DNA from: Tetmemena sp. SeJ-2015
Lineage: Eukaryota; Ciliophora; Spirotrichea; Sporadotrichida; Oxytrichidae
Direction: 5' to 3'
Length of the DNA stretch: 64,000 nucleotides
Assembly: GCA_027382625.1 (NCBI GenBank)
Contig: JAJKFJ010020792.1
Location: 1-64,000 of the forward strand
Shown here: one piece after another, positions 1 to 10,304 of the stretch
How the letters are laid out: each line of letters opens with the position of its first letter
Numbering within the stretch: the first letter of the stretch is position 1
The notes under the pieces: generated by a model
Told to the model about the DNA's origin: nothing
The model's input: only the letters and a program-made list of their open reading frames with translations
Database searches by the model: none
Program-made: the position numbers and the translations under genes

Positions 1-740
1 GGGAATCCCCTTTTTTGGCCCCAAAAGCATTTTTCCCATAATTTTCTGGGGAATTTGATTAGGGAGACTGCAAGGAAGTTAAAAAAGGCAGTGTTCTCTT
101 AAATGCGGAGTATTCGCCCTGGCTAAAATCCAGTCAAAGTCTCTTTTCTCATATGTGAAAAAAGCAGCTCAAAGAGTCACCCAAGATCCTTTAAAAAAGA
201 AAAAATGAAAATCTGAAGTTGAGTTTTAAATTGGGCCAAAACCCTGGTAAAAGAGCCCGAGAAAATTTCATGAGCGCGAAAATGACTGAGAAAAGGCCCC
301 CCCCAGGACAGTTGGGAAAACGATCAGCAGGAAGTGGAGCAGACTATACGTTTGGGCAGGGTTGTGATGCATCCAAGGATAAATATGTGGGGCTTGAGCC
401 ATTTTCAATGCAAAAAGCCCAAATTAGATAAAAGTAAAAAGATTAAAACATTTTAATTTAAAAGCTACCAATATTCCGGGTTTTTTTTTAAAAAATTTGG
501 AAAATTTTTAATAAAATTAAAAAAAAGTTGAAAAATGTTTTTTAATTTTCCCCTTTATAAAATTTTTTAATCGTAAAAATTTAAAAGTATATTTCGAATT
601 TTAAAAATTTTTGGTCAACCTTTTAAAGGATTAAATTTTTTTTGGGTTGAAAAAGGTTTGGGGGGGAAGAAAAGGAAAAATTTAAATTTAAATTAAAAAA
701 TATTTTAAATTTTGTTTCAAAAAATTTTCACGGGGTTCCA
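1..740. other. Low-complexity, probably low-quality sequence with a possible coding fragment
   Basis: Bases 430-740 are almost entirely alternating runs of A and T with occasional G runs, unlike the better sequence from 760 onward, and look like degraded consensus. Between about 90 and 430 there are short plus-strand frames rich in Lys, Gln and Ser (for example a 70-codon frame from 219 containing GKRSAGSGADYTFGQ). I do not recognise them. CCCCAAAAG occurs at about 19-27, a single telomere-type repeat unit, too short to mean anything alone. Confidence 0.4.
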
Positions 741-1540
741 AATTTAATTTCATTTTTAGCTCTATACACTGCAAGTTACAAAGGAAGCAGCTCATTACAA
801 ATGATGAATCCCACTTTGAGCGTTGCAAAACATTAATCTTCTCCACCATATCTTTAAAATACTAATCCAGTCTATGCAAATCAGATTGGCTATAACGTAA
901 ATACAAACAAAAATAATTCATCTAATCATACCGTCTCATAAAACTCAATCAACTAATCCCAAGGTAGCTAAACAAATTTTATTTTTTCAACAATTTTTCA
1001 TAGATCCATAAAATTTACAATATAGTAGGAATTTTAATTATAATAGATAATTGGTTAAAATAATTGGAGAGTTGCAATTTCGTGTCAGTTGAAATAAAAG
1101 ATTCCCCCCCCAGATCTGTAGCTTGTTCGATAGTTTATCAAAAATTAATATGATTTTCTTCCTGAATCATCTTCTCAGCATCTCTTAGCAGCGAGATATG
1201 TCGCGCACTCTTCATCCTCTTCATCATAATCTTTATTAAAACTTGTGTCGCTTATAACTCTTGACTGAGAGTTCCCACACAAAAGTTACAAGGATAAAAC
1301 GTTCCTCGAATTTCATGCTGAACTGAATGGTCTAATAATTATTCAAATTTGACACACTTCAGCTTCCATTGATTTATTCCATTTTCATTTAATAATTAAT
1401 TCTCTTTTTTATTAAATTCTCAACTATAATGGGTACAACAATAGCACTGAAGCAAAATTTTTAGGACTTTAATCATCTTCATAAAATTAACCAACTAGAA
1501 TAAACATCATTCAAATACTTCATTTACTTTCATTTTAATC
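741..1540. other. AT-rich spacer, no gene recognised
   Basis: No frame here shows family motifs or a convincing start. The DNA is AT-rich but not the homopolymer noise seen just upstream. It is probably intergenic germline DNA and the 5' flank of the ubiquitin hydrolase gene. Confidence 0.4.
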
Positions 1541-1660
1541 AATGAAGCAAAGTAATTTTCGATAAGCCAGTAGAGCAACAACTATTAGTCTAGTTAGTTC
1601 GGGGATTATTACGGGAAAAGTCGAGGTTTCACATCACAGCAAGAGGAAGACTCAAAAGAA

Positions 1661-3183
1661 ATGGGATACGGTGCAGGCAGCAATTCATATTTGAGTAAGA
1701 ATCCTCAACTAAAACTTGCTCAATTAGGTGCTCACTTTATTATAGACTAGAGTCAAAAGTCAAGTTTAAAAAGCAACACATTGGCAGATAAATCAAGCTC
1801 CGATCTTCATCAGAATTAATCATTTATTGAGATTTTTATCTTCTTCAAATTGTTTAATTCGTCTACACTCTCCAAATCTACTGCATCCACCAGCAATTCA
1901 TTAAGTTCAGGGAAATCAGGTCCACCTCCAGGTCTTCGCAACATCGGGAATACTTGCTTCATGAACTCTATTCTCCAATGCATTTTTGCAACTCCATATC
2001 TAAACGATTACTTCTTACAAGAATATCAGAGAGGAAGTGGAATTGGGAAGGCTAGACTTGCAGATACTTACCATTCGTTGATCAAGCAATTATTTCTCTT
2101 ATTTAAAAGTACTTGTTTAAGATTAGAGCAAGTTAAGTAAGGTTATGAAAATACTATTTCACCAACAGATTTGAAGTATGCTGTCTCAAAACTTTCGGCC
2201 CAATTTTCCGGTTATGGGTAGTAAGACTCTCAAGAGTTTCTAAGCTTCTTCTTAGACGGCTTGCTAAGCAAAATTTTATTTCCATTTGCATGAAGAGTTG
2301 AATAGAGTGAGAAAGAAGCCTGCTTACAAAGAGATGGACTTCGATAAGTTACCAGTTGAAAAGCAAAGCGAAAATTGGTGGAAGTATAATCAGGATCTTC
2401 AATAAATATATGGAACATTTTTAGTTCAAGAATTTTAAGGATAGAGATGATTCAATCATCTTAGATTTGTTCGCAGGTTAGCTCATGAGCAAGATAGAGT
2501 GCCAAAGTTGTAAACATGGAAGTCTTGCTTTCGATAATTTCACAGTCTTGCCTGTATCTATACCACGTAGCGGAGTGAGAATAACTGGTTACCAGACTTT
2601 GGAGCAATGTCTTGAAGCCTTCATCAAAGCTTATTTATATATCCAAATGAAATTCAAATATTTAGCAGAGATAATGGAAGCCTGCGGTTACAAATGCTCG
2701 AAGTGCAAGAAAGTCGACAATTTAAAGAAAGATATGACGATATACCGCTTCCCTAAAATCATGGTGATTCATCTCAAAAGATTCTACAACTCATCTTGGA
2801 TAATTTATAGTCAATTTATTTCTGTGTTATATATCTATGAGAAGAGAGAAGATAAACACGACAATTAAAATTCCTCAAATCCTAGATATGTCTTCATTCG
2901 CACCGCATTCAAGTAAGATTTATGAAATTTAAGCTTATTTAGGCCATTCCTCAAAGAGTAAGGCAAAATATCAGCTTTACGGTATGTCGCATCATAGTGG
3001 AACTTTATATGGAGGACACTATATCGGGTAATAAATTTGTCTTTAATAATCTTTGCTTATAGAGAAATATATAACTTCGATGACAAGAAATGGTATAATT
3101 GCAATGACTCTTGGGTTAAGGCTTGCTCGCCTGATCTTGATAGTGCCTCTGCTTATGTGCTTTTCTACGTGATGACTACTTGA
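1661..3183 (+). CDS. Ubiquitin carboxyl-terminal hydrolase (USP family), interrupted by IESs
   Basis: A cysteine protease that removes ubiquitin from proteins. With TAA/TAG read as Gln, and five short repeat-bounded segments plus one intron removed, the complete USP core appears in order. The Cys box is [13 protein letters not shown] (about 1936-1977). The Gln/Asp box is GYGQQDSQEF (about 2211-2240). A zinc-type CQSC...CSKC follows (about 2500-2710), then HLKRFYNSS, and the His box LYGGHYIGE is completed by joining across an intron (about 3029-3063, GTAATA...TTATAG). The protein ends FYVMTT at TGA 3181-3183. All catalytic motifs are intact, so the gene should be functional after DNA rearrangement. 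The in-frame ATG at 1661 is used, but the frame is open further upstream through Q/S-rich sequence, so the true start may lie near 1540. The 3' end faces the next gene at about 290 bp. Confidence 0.9.
1814..1859 (+). other. IES in the hydrolase gene, pointer AATT
   Basis: AATT at 1814-1817 and 1856-1859. Removing one copy with the interior joins CATCAG to AATTCGTC and yields DLHQNSSTLSK in one frame. Unspliced, the segment reads as an implausible [11 protein letters not shown] run. Confidence 0.75.
2261..2289 (+). other. IES in the hydrolase gene, pointer TTGC
   Basis: TTGC at 2261-2264 and 2286-2289 (25 bp removed). Deletion eliminates an in-frame TGA and produces [11 protein letters not shown], the expected USP sequence after the Gln box. 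Confidence 0.9.
2392..2442 (+). other. IES in the hydrolase gene, pointer AGGAT
   Basis: AGGAT at 2392-2396 and 2438-2442 (46 bp removed). Without removal the frame meets TGA. After removal it reads [17 protein letters not shown], matching the family pattern at this position. Confidence 0.92.
2628..2666 (+). other. Probable IES in the hydrolase gene, pointer AGC
   Basis: AGC at 2628-2630 and 2664-2666. The 36-bp removal is a multiple of three, so frame alone does not prove it. It deletes a Tyr/Leu/Lys-rich insert and leaves [19 protein letters not shown], the normal USP spacing before the second CxxC. Confidence 0.65.
2793..2836 (+). other. IES in the hydrolase gene, pointer ATCT
   Basis: ATCT at 2793-2796 and 2833-2836 (40 bp removed). 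The join switches frame into [18 protein letters not shown], which then runs uninterrupted to the His box. Confidence 0.85.
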
Positions 3184-3471
3184 GAGAAAATAACTTAAGT
3201 GCTATAGAACTAGACTTAAAATTCTAAATGTGTTCAATATACATACCACCTATAAATATACAATTAAATTTTAAGATTTGCTTGCTTAAATTTTTATTTA
3301 GGAAGAATATATGATAATTTACAAGCTTAGTTTAATCTTTAAAAATTATCAATAACTTGCTAACAAACAATCTTCTAGTTGATGAAGCAATTTTAAGTAC
3401 AATTTGTTGAAGGCTCAGTTACCTAAGTGTTGATCATTTTAAGAAACTGAATCCATATATTATTAAAAGTT

Positions 3472-4803
3472 TCAAGCACAAGAGGTGCAAATGTAAGTCA
3501 TACTTTCACCTTGGTAGTCCAAACATAAGTATAAGATATGTTTAATAAAACAGAGAGAGCAAAGCCTGATTTGGCACTTTGAGCACTCGTCCATGCAATT
3601 GTCACAAGTAAATCTCTGACAACCAAGACACTTATGCTTTATGAGTACCTCGACAATCTCTGTTGCAACAGAACCAGACTAGTGAAGATCGAATTTGATA
3701 ACGAGCTAAAATAAATGGGCAATTAAATAGATCCTCATAGTACTTTTGCTTTTGTTCTTCAGTCATCTGAGCTGTCGCCTTGTCATTTTGATCATCAACG
3801 GCCTTGATGAATCTCAAGCATTTGTAGCAAGGAATTCCACTTTCTTTGTCCTTTTAATCTTCAAGCTGCTTTTCTCTCAATCTCTGAGAATCCTTCATGA
3901 GCTGCATAGTCTAGTTGTACATCGAAGTCTGACCAGCACCCAATCTCATTCTGCTCTACAGGGAAGAGCCTGAGTTTTAGGAGCTGTAGGTTTGTGATCC
4001 AAAACTAGTGGTTTAGTGGGAAGGAATGGTTCCCTAAGTTCCTCTTGAGAGAAAAGAGTTCAAAGTCTACTGCGTCTAGAGACCGTTCGAATGACCAGAG
4101 TAGTTAGGCTGTGAATTTTGGGAAGATTAGTGCCCTCTATTAAAAGTGCTGGTGTCGATTTGAACAGAGTAAACTAATTAATTAATCTTTAAAAATTTGC
4201 AGAGCCTTAACTTGAAATGCTCTAACTCTAAACAGTAGAATTTCCATGAGAAAAACTTGCAGCACCTACAGGAAATATAAGCATAAGGTTGAAATGAGTT
4301 CTCTTACCAAAATTATTTTGCTGCTGCTAAAATGGATTTCCTTGAGCGTAATTGGGAAATTAGGGCAAGTTTTGATAGCTGGCTGTCTAGATTTGATTTT
4401 AATAAGAAGCTTGAGGATTTTGCTGGTGACTTTGATTTTAAAATGATCCAGATGAGGAGGCAGGAGCAGTATTCATTCTCATGAAAGTCTAACTTGACTG
4501 CTGATAGTTGGAAAAGCCCTACGAGTAGTTCTAAGTGTTTCCGAATGAGCTGCCCGAAAAGTTTGAATTCCCTACTCCATTGAAAGCTCCATTTTAGAAA
4601 TTTAAAGGCTATTGATTGCTTTAGTCTGGCAAGGCCAAAGTCTAGCTTTTTTGAAGTTACCCTGAGAAATTTTCAGGGTTAAGCTAAAAATTAATGTCTT
4701 AATATGATGTATCAAATTAGAAATTTTGACGATTAGATGAGTTGCTTGAGGTTTCATCAGCAGCATCAAAGGGAGTGCGTCTTACTTGAAGTCCAATTCT
4801 CAT
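3472..4803 (-). CDS. Q/N/S-rich protein with a C-terminal cysteine cluster (uncharacterised)
   Basis: Reads from ATG at 4803 to TGA at 3474-3472. The N-terminal two thirds are low-complexity Gln/Asn/Ser/Gly with no fold I can name. A short helical segment follows (LMKDSQRLREKQLEDQK), then about 100 residues with paired cysteines: IPCYKC, then HKCLGCQRFTCDNC, CSKC, LCSLC and ICTSC at the very end. The pattern suggests a zinc-binding cross-brace of RING or B-box type, but spacing does not settle which. One intron (about 4268-4311, GTAAGA...CCTGTAG on this strand) and two IESs were placed by frame. An overlapping plus-strand frame at 4246-4484 is judged an antisense shadow. A protein-interaction or ubiquitin-ligase role is possible but not shown. 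Confidence 0.75.
3686..3733 (-). other. IES, pointer AGATC (GATCT on the coding strand)
   Basis: AGATC at 3686-3690 and 3729-3733. Removal on the minus strand joins KYYEDL to HQSGSVATEIVEVL and brings the C-terminal cysteine cluster into the same frame as the rest. Confidence 0.88.
4165..4204 (-). other. IES, pointer CAGAG (CTCTG on the coding strand)
   Basis: CAGAG at 4165-4169 and 4200-4204. Removal gives a continuous SQSISSQGSVQIDTSTF frame in the Q/S-rich region. Confidence 0.8.
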
Positions 4804-4904
4804 TTATCTTTAGCTTATATGGTTTAGTATTTTATGATTTTTTGCTCAAATAATTATATTATTCTTCTAGATAAGAAATTGCGGTATAAACTTAAATTTT
4901 CCTC

Positions 4905-5340
4905 TTGTTTTTGAAGGCATTCATTTATGAACAATTTTTTAAAAATTTAAAAAATTTTGTTTCTTACCAAAAAAAATAAAAAAGTTTTTTTTGGTTAATT
5001 TTTTTTTAAAAAATTTTAAAATTTTAAAAAAGGGGTTTTGGGGGACTGTGGTCCCCAAAAGGCAACTTTGTTCACCTTAAAAATTGCGGTAATTCCCATT
5101 CCCAATAAGGGACCTTTAAAAAATTGAAATTTAAAAAATTTAAAACATTAAATTTTGAAAAAACCCCAATTCTGTTTAAATAATTAAAAATAGGGATTGA
5201 TAAGTGGGAAAAAAAAATTCAAAAAGGAAAAAAGGGGTTTTTTTAAAAAGTAAATGAAAATAAAAAGAGCCAAAACCTTTGTGACAAAAAAAAACCCCTT
5301 TTTTTTAAAATTAAAAATTTAAAAATTTAAAAAATATCAA
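4905..5340. other. A/T-homopolymer sequence with one telomere-like G4T4G4 run
   Basis: Dominated by runs of A and T, probably poor consensus. GGGGTTTTGGGGG lies at 5032-5044, followed by CCCCAAAA at about 5053-5060, making a short imperfect palindrome of telomere-type repeats. Isolated C4A4 repeats in hypotrich germline DNA are known at the ends of TBE transposons, but no transposon frame adjoins this one. Confidence 0.4.
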
Positions 5341-5499
5341 AATATCAGTAATTTACTGTAAGGTCTTTCTCTCTCTATCTCACATGATTTTTTAATTTCA
5401 GTCCGTCAAAATCAATAATGATTCTAAAAATCCTATTCTGTTTAACTGATTTAAATTGGCTTATAACAAATTTAATGTTACTTATTTTATGATTATATC

Positions 5500-7650
5500 T
5501 TTTTCATTTTGCTTTGAAAAAATGAGTTCATATTGAGGATATTTTCTCTCCTCATTCTCATCTCCTCTTTCCTTTTCTAGTTTTTTTCTTTCTCTTTTCT
5601 GGATTCACATGCCTATCATTTTTTCTGATTAAGCCTTCCTAATTTATTTGATTCTGCTGAATCCTTACGAACTCTCTGAAATATGCTTGCTGCAAATAGC
5701 ATTTCTTGCAAATGTCCGGCAGAGGATGACTTTCAACATGCTCATTAGGAGGAGGGATTTAAGTTTGGAGTAGTAATTTATTCAAGTCCTAATCCTTTTT
5801 CTTATATCCTTTGCATTTCATCTGATTTTACAGCGAGTATGCTGAATCTTTCCTTTATTTTTGGGGTTAGTTGTAAAAAATGGATATGTTTTGAGGGGCT
5901 TCTGAAGCCGCAATTTGTTCTTATTGAGCCTATCTTGAGACAATAGATCCCATCTCTAGAAACCTAGCCACAGCCTATGATATTGGCATAAACTATTTGC
6001 AAATTTTGCATTCAAGATTGAAAGCCAACTTCTGAGAATCAAACTCAATATTTTAGAAAAGTTATAGGATTGTTTATTTATTAGAAAGTTTAAATGTAGG
6101 ACACTAGATGTGACACCTAAGTCAGATTGGCTGGGGTTGGGAGATTAGCCGGCAATTCCTCAATGCCCCTGCTACGTTGCGTTTATCCCTTGGAGGCGTA
6201 TAGTTTAAAAAATTGAGGAAAGTAAAGTGACGTTTCTAATAGAAAGATTTGTGAATTGTGGCCAAACCCTAAGCGTGCAAGACTGCACTTAGTCCCAAGT
6301 CTCACCCTTTCCTAGTGAAGGAGTTATGGGATTCTAACAAGGAGCAAAGGTTGCAGTAGAAATCCTAAAGATAACTCGGAGAGTTAGGTGCCAGATTATG
6401 TTGCAGTTTGTAGACGCAGCCTATAAAGGTTTGCATATGAGGCCTAACCACGGGCATATGCATTGCTCAGGCTAGTATAAGGTCATTGCCTAACACCAAA
6501 TAATCGACAATTTATAAGCGTTGCATTTTATCCTTTAAGCTCTGTCTAGCAAATTCCGTATTCGAGGTTTATTGCGCTAAGTTAGACCGGCAGATTGAGA
6601 TGTACTCAGAGTGAGAGTAGATGAGAGAATCAGACGTCAAATAAAACAGGGAATCTCTCTCTCCCAAATGAGAGCTGTGTGTCATCTCTGATTACCTGAC
6701 GACAAGGGTTGACACATCTTTATAGACCGGCCACCTATTATGATCATATTTATTTATGCCCCCCAAGGGTTGCTCCTTAATTCCTTATATGATAGTTTAA
6801 AATTTTCTTGAGGGTTTATTGGTATTTTTGAAAAAGATCCTCAGGATTCGCAATATCCTATTGAATTTCATCATCATATAAGTCACACTTAAAAATATTT
6901 TGAATAAAAATTTAAGTCAGCATTTTCTTCTTGCTTCATCATTCGCTTAAATTTCCTTTTAGAGATTGCGAGCAAGTTTTTCTCTTCGTCAAGCTTTTCA
7001 AAACCTAATAGGTTGCCTATTTACAATTTATACGATCTTATATTGAGAAGATTATAATTCTAAATTGTATTTTAGACTTTTTTGTCAATCCTTTTCCTTT
7101 CTTATAGCTAAGCCAAATCTAATACTTATTCAGGCACTTCTCACATCGCTTTGGCATAGAAAATCCTAGTTTTTAAATAATCTATACTTTTTGGCCAGAC
7201 AAATACACTTTCTTCTCACACTAAATGCAAAACATATAAGTACCTAAATGCAAATGAAGGCATAGCCGTAATCATCTTTAAGGCTTAAGACTCCACTTTG
7301 CTCTTCTTCATCATTAAAATTTAAAGCATTTTTATATAATTGCGTCCCAAAAAGCTTTTTTCCTCCTCTTGAATCATTTGATAAGTTTTTGTCTCCTCCT
7401 AAATTCTCTCTTCGAACTCTTGGACAAGTAAAATACTTTGCTCAAGCTCAGAAGTTTGGAAACTTATATCTTTAACTTTCAGAGCATTCATACTCTGATC
7501 ATAGTCTTAAGGATCTTAGCTGAACTAAGAGCTTATATTCTAAAATTTAGATTCCTCAATTAGCTCACTAATCCCTATCACTTCAAAGCTTTCTCTCTCT
7601 TAAAATGGATGAGAAAAAGAATTTCTGTTGCTCTTATTTTAGGATTCCAT
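5500..7650 (-). CDS. Family X zinc-ribbon protein, copy 1 (interrupted)
   Basis: Starts at ATG 7650-7648 (MESQNKSNRNSFSHPF). Order of parts: an acidic helical N-terminus; then a treble-clef or zinc-ribbon-like module CIQCEKKVYLSGQK...GFSMPKRCEKC, reassembled across an IES at 7221-7254; a basic stretch KRKFKRMMKQEE; a second pair CKICKQFMPISQ; and a C-terminal CKKCYLQQAYFREF followed by charged helix. The CxxC...PKRCxxC pattern resembles small zinc-ribbon domains of unknown function. No enzymatic motif is visible. The copy is split by a foreign-looking insert at about 6090-6775. Where copy 2 has its TGA stop (8587), this copy has TAA, so its 3' end is uncertain. It could still be germline-limited or expressed after rearrangement; I cannot tell. 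Confidence 0.6.
6090..6775. other. Insert of different base composition inside X copy 1
   Basis: Copy 2 of the same gene is continuous here (about 9165-9190), whereas copy 1 carries roughly 680 extra bases clearly richer in G and C than its surroundings. I find no long TGA-free frame with recognisable motifs. Weak GATGTG similarity occurs near both ends, but no convincing terminal inverted repeat. It could be a decayed element, a non-coding RNA gene or a captured macronuclear-destined fragment. Confidence 0.5.
7221..7254 (-). other. IES in X copy 1, pointer CTAAATGCAAA
   Basis: An 11-bp repeat at 7221-7231 and 7244-7254 (23 bp removed). Removal joins YAFICIQ directly to CEKKVYL, completing the first zinc CxxC. 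Copies 2 and 3 have IESs at the same codon. Confidence 0.85.
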
Positions 7651-7869
7651 TTGTCCTTAATAATTCTTATCAAAATAAAGCCAAAATAAATTAAAAAATT
7701 CCAGAGTGATTTAAATTTCAAGATCTTATAATTTGGTATGAAGATAAAAACTTCCCATCCTATTTCTGTTTATTGATACAAATTTATCACTTTAACTTCT
7801 GTAATTTGATTCTTATAATTGAAATGCTATATTTTGATTAAAACAGTGAAAAGTATTTTTTGAGAGATA

Positions 7870-8020
7870 TAATTTTTAAAAGAACTCTTCTTTTCAAAAA
7901 CTATTATGTGAAAATTAAAAGATTAAAAACTTTCTTCTTCTATTACTCAAAGAAAGCAGCATTCTTTATCTGATGAAAAATTTAAAGACTTATTTACATA
8001 TGTTTATATCGAAAATTTTA
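7870..8020 (+). pseudogene. Family Y, copy 1 stump
   Basis: Only the first-segment tail is recognisable (LSDEKFKDLFTYVY, cf. YSDEQFIDLLAL in copy 2). The remaining Y segments are absent before unit 2 begins at about 8300. The Met-Gly-Asn start is not preserved. Confidence 0.5.
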
Positions 8021-8586
8021 AGTTGAAAAATTTATTAACATTTTAGATTAGATTTGGAGAAATTAAGTGATAATGAAATTAAAATTTTGAGTCAATCTAT
8101 TGAGAATTAAAGAGCTTTTCAAATTTTAAATAAATTTTAAAGATAAAACACATGATCACTATGAGTGATGAAATAAAAAGAAACTGAAAGTAGTGACCTA
8201 ATTAAAATTATAAAATTGTTTAAACTAAACAAAAATTTAAAGGAAAAAACTATATAAAAATATTTGAATTGTATTTTCCAACCCCTCCAACTATTTCCAA
8301 ACTACTTTTTATATTTTAATGATTAACTTAAATGATCGAATATAAATTTGGACGATTCGCATGCTAGTTGATGTTCTTCAATTATATAAATGCGAATTCA
8401 ATTTTCTTTAAGATAGACTAATATCGGTATAATTTTTCTTTTCCTTTAGTATTAAAATTAAATATTAGCATTAATTTATGAACTGATTTATGTATATTAA
8501 AAGTTAATAAATCACATATTTTAATAGTCAAGTTAATCAAAATTCTTTTTTATCTTGTTTGAGTTAGCGTATTCATAAATTTAATG

Positions 8587-10047
8587 TCACTTATTCTATG
8601 GTTATATTTTGTTCATTTTGTTTTCCTGATCCTCCAGGAGTTCCTTGAGATGCATCTCTCTCCTTTTTCTAATTTCCTCGAGTCTTTGCAAGTTTTGTTC
8701 TCTCTCTTCCAGGCTCACATGGCGATCAATGTTTCTGTTTAAGCCAGCCTAGTTTATCTTATTCTGCTGAATCATTCCGAACTCTCTCAAGTATGCTTGC
8801 TGCAAATAGCATTTCTTGCAAGTGTCCGGCAGAGGCGCACTTCCCACAGGCTCGATAGGAAGAGGGATTTAATTTTGAACTTTTAGTTTATTCGAGGCCT
8901 GCTTCTTAGAACCTTTACCTTTCTTCTGCTTAGGAATATGGTAAGTTGAATCCTTCTTTTGTTTTTGAGGTTATTGATAATAAAAAGAGATGTTTTATGG
9001 GGCCTCAGTAGCTGCAATTTGATCTTGCAACTGAGGCTACCCTGGGCCAGCAGACTCCATTTCTAGAAATTTGGCAATTGCTTAAGATATAGGCATGAGC
9101 TAGTGGCAAATTTTGCACTCAAGAGAGAAAGCTAATTCCTGAGGTTCAAGCGCAATATTTTAGAAAATTAAGATCAATAAATGATTTAAAACTTTCTTGA
9201 GGGTTTCTGGTCCTTTTGATTTAACATCCTAAGGATTCTCAATATCCTCTTGAATTTCATCGTCGTTCTAGTCACACTTAATAAATGAATTTGATCTAAA
9301 ATAAAGTCAGCATTCACCTCTTGCTGCTTCATCATTCGCTTAAATTTCCTTTTAGAAAGTGCAAGCAACTTATCCTCTTCTTCTAGTTAGTCAAAGTCTT
9401 CTAGGTCGTCTATATATAATACATTCAATTTAATTGGAGTATGTTAAATAAGTCTACTTCAGCCTCTTACAAAATCCCTTTTCTCTCCATGTAACGAAGC
9501 CATCTCTAATACTTATTTAAGCACTTCTCGCAACGTTTGGGCATCGCAAATCCAAGTTTTTAAATGAACTTTACTTTCTGACCGGACAAATAAACTTTCT
9601 TTTCGCATTGGATGCACAATTAATTTTTAAAGTATATCTATATTATGCAAATGAAGGCATAGCTGTAATCTACTTTGAGGTTTTAGACTCCACTTTTCTT
9701 TTCTTTATCATTAAAAATTGAAACCTCATTTATAATTAATTGTGCACTGTCCTTTTTTCCTCCTCTTGAATCATTTAATAAGTTTTGGTCTCCTCCTAAA
9801 TTCTCTTTTCAAACTCTTGGTTAAGTATAATGCTTTATTCCAGCTTAGAAGTTTGAGGACTAACTTCTCCAACTTTCTGATATCTCAAGCTCTTTTCATA
9901 TTCTAGAGAGCCTGAGTTCAGTTAAGAATTTATAACTTGGAACTTCTATTCCTCAATTAGATCACTACTTTCAATCACGTCAAAGCCTTCTTCATCGTCT
10001 CTAGGTTGAGAAAGCTTATTTCTGTTGCTTTTATCTAAGGATTCCAT
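8587..10047 (-). CDS. Family X zinc-ribbon protein, copy 2 (best preserved)
   Basis: Starts at the ATG complementary to 10045-10047 and ends at TGA 8589-8587. It contains the first zinc module CIQCEKKVYLSGQK with GFAMPKRCEKCLNKYQRW (restored by the 9612-9649 IES), the basic segment LALSKRKFKRMMKQQE (about 9370), the second pair CKICHQLMPISQAIAKFLEM (about 9110), a Lys/Gln/Ser-rich linker, and the third pair TCKKCYLQQAYLREF with a charged C-terminal helix ending near KMNKIQPQNK. Function is unknown; three separate CxxC pairs suggest zinc-dependent nucleic-acid or protein binding. It diverges from Y copy 2 with about 260 bp between starts, so the two could share a promoter. Frame shifts near 9200-9400 imply further IESs that I did not fix. 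Confidence 0.7.
9612..9649 (-). other. IES in X copy 2, pointer ATGCA
   Basis: ATGCA at 9612-9616 and 9645-9649 (33 bp removed). Removal gives YAFICIQCEKKVYLSGQ, the same join as in copy 1. Confidence 0.88.
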
Positions 10048-10304
10048 TTGACCTTAATAATTCTTATCCAAATAAAATTTAAAGTAAAAAAATTGTAATT
10101 TTAAATTCTACAGAGATTTAAATTTGAAGGATTTATAATTTCATCAGCGAATAAAAACCTAGCCTATTTTTATTATATTTCAGAATCATTAATTTCATAA
10201 TTTGACTCTCAGAATTGGATTCGGAGGAATAAAATATAATTCATTTAGTAAAAAACTCTTTAGGTTTAATAATTTCGATCAGAAATTAAATTTGAAAACA
10301 CTTG

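Noticed and set aside
1850..3180. TAA/TAG codons within the hydrolase and all other genes as evidence of pseudogenes
   Set aside because: They fall where Gln is expected (for example GYGQQDSQEF), so they are sense codons in this organism.
3480..3560. Plus-strand GTAAGT...AACAG resembling an intron
   Set aside because: It lies antisense to the C-terminal exon of the minus-strand Cys-rich gene, with no flanking plus-strand coding sequence.
4246..4484. Plus-strand frames opposite the Cys-rich gene (one ends FKMIQMRRQEQYSFS)
   Set aside because: The minus strand gives a continuous Q/N/S-rich frame with a good intron and IES joins into a cysteine cluster; the plus frames have no partner exons.
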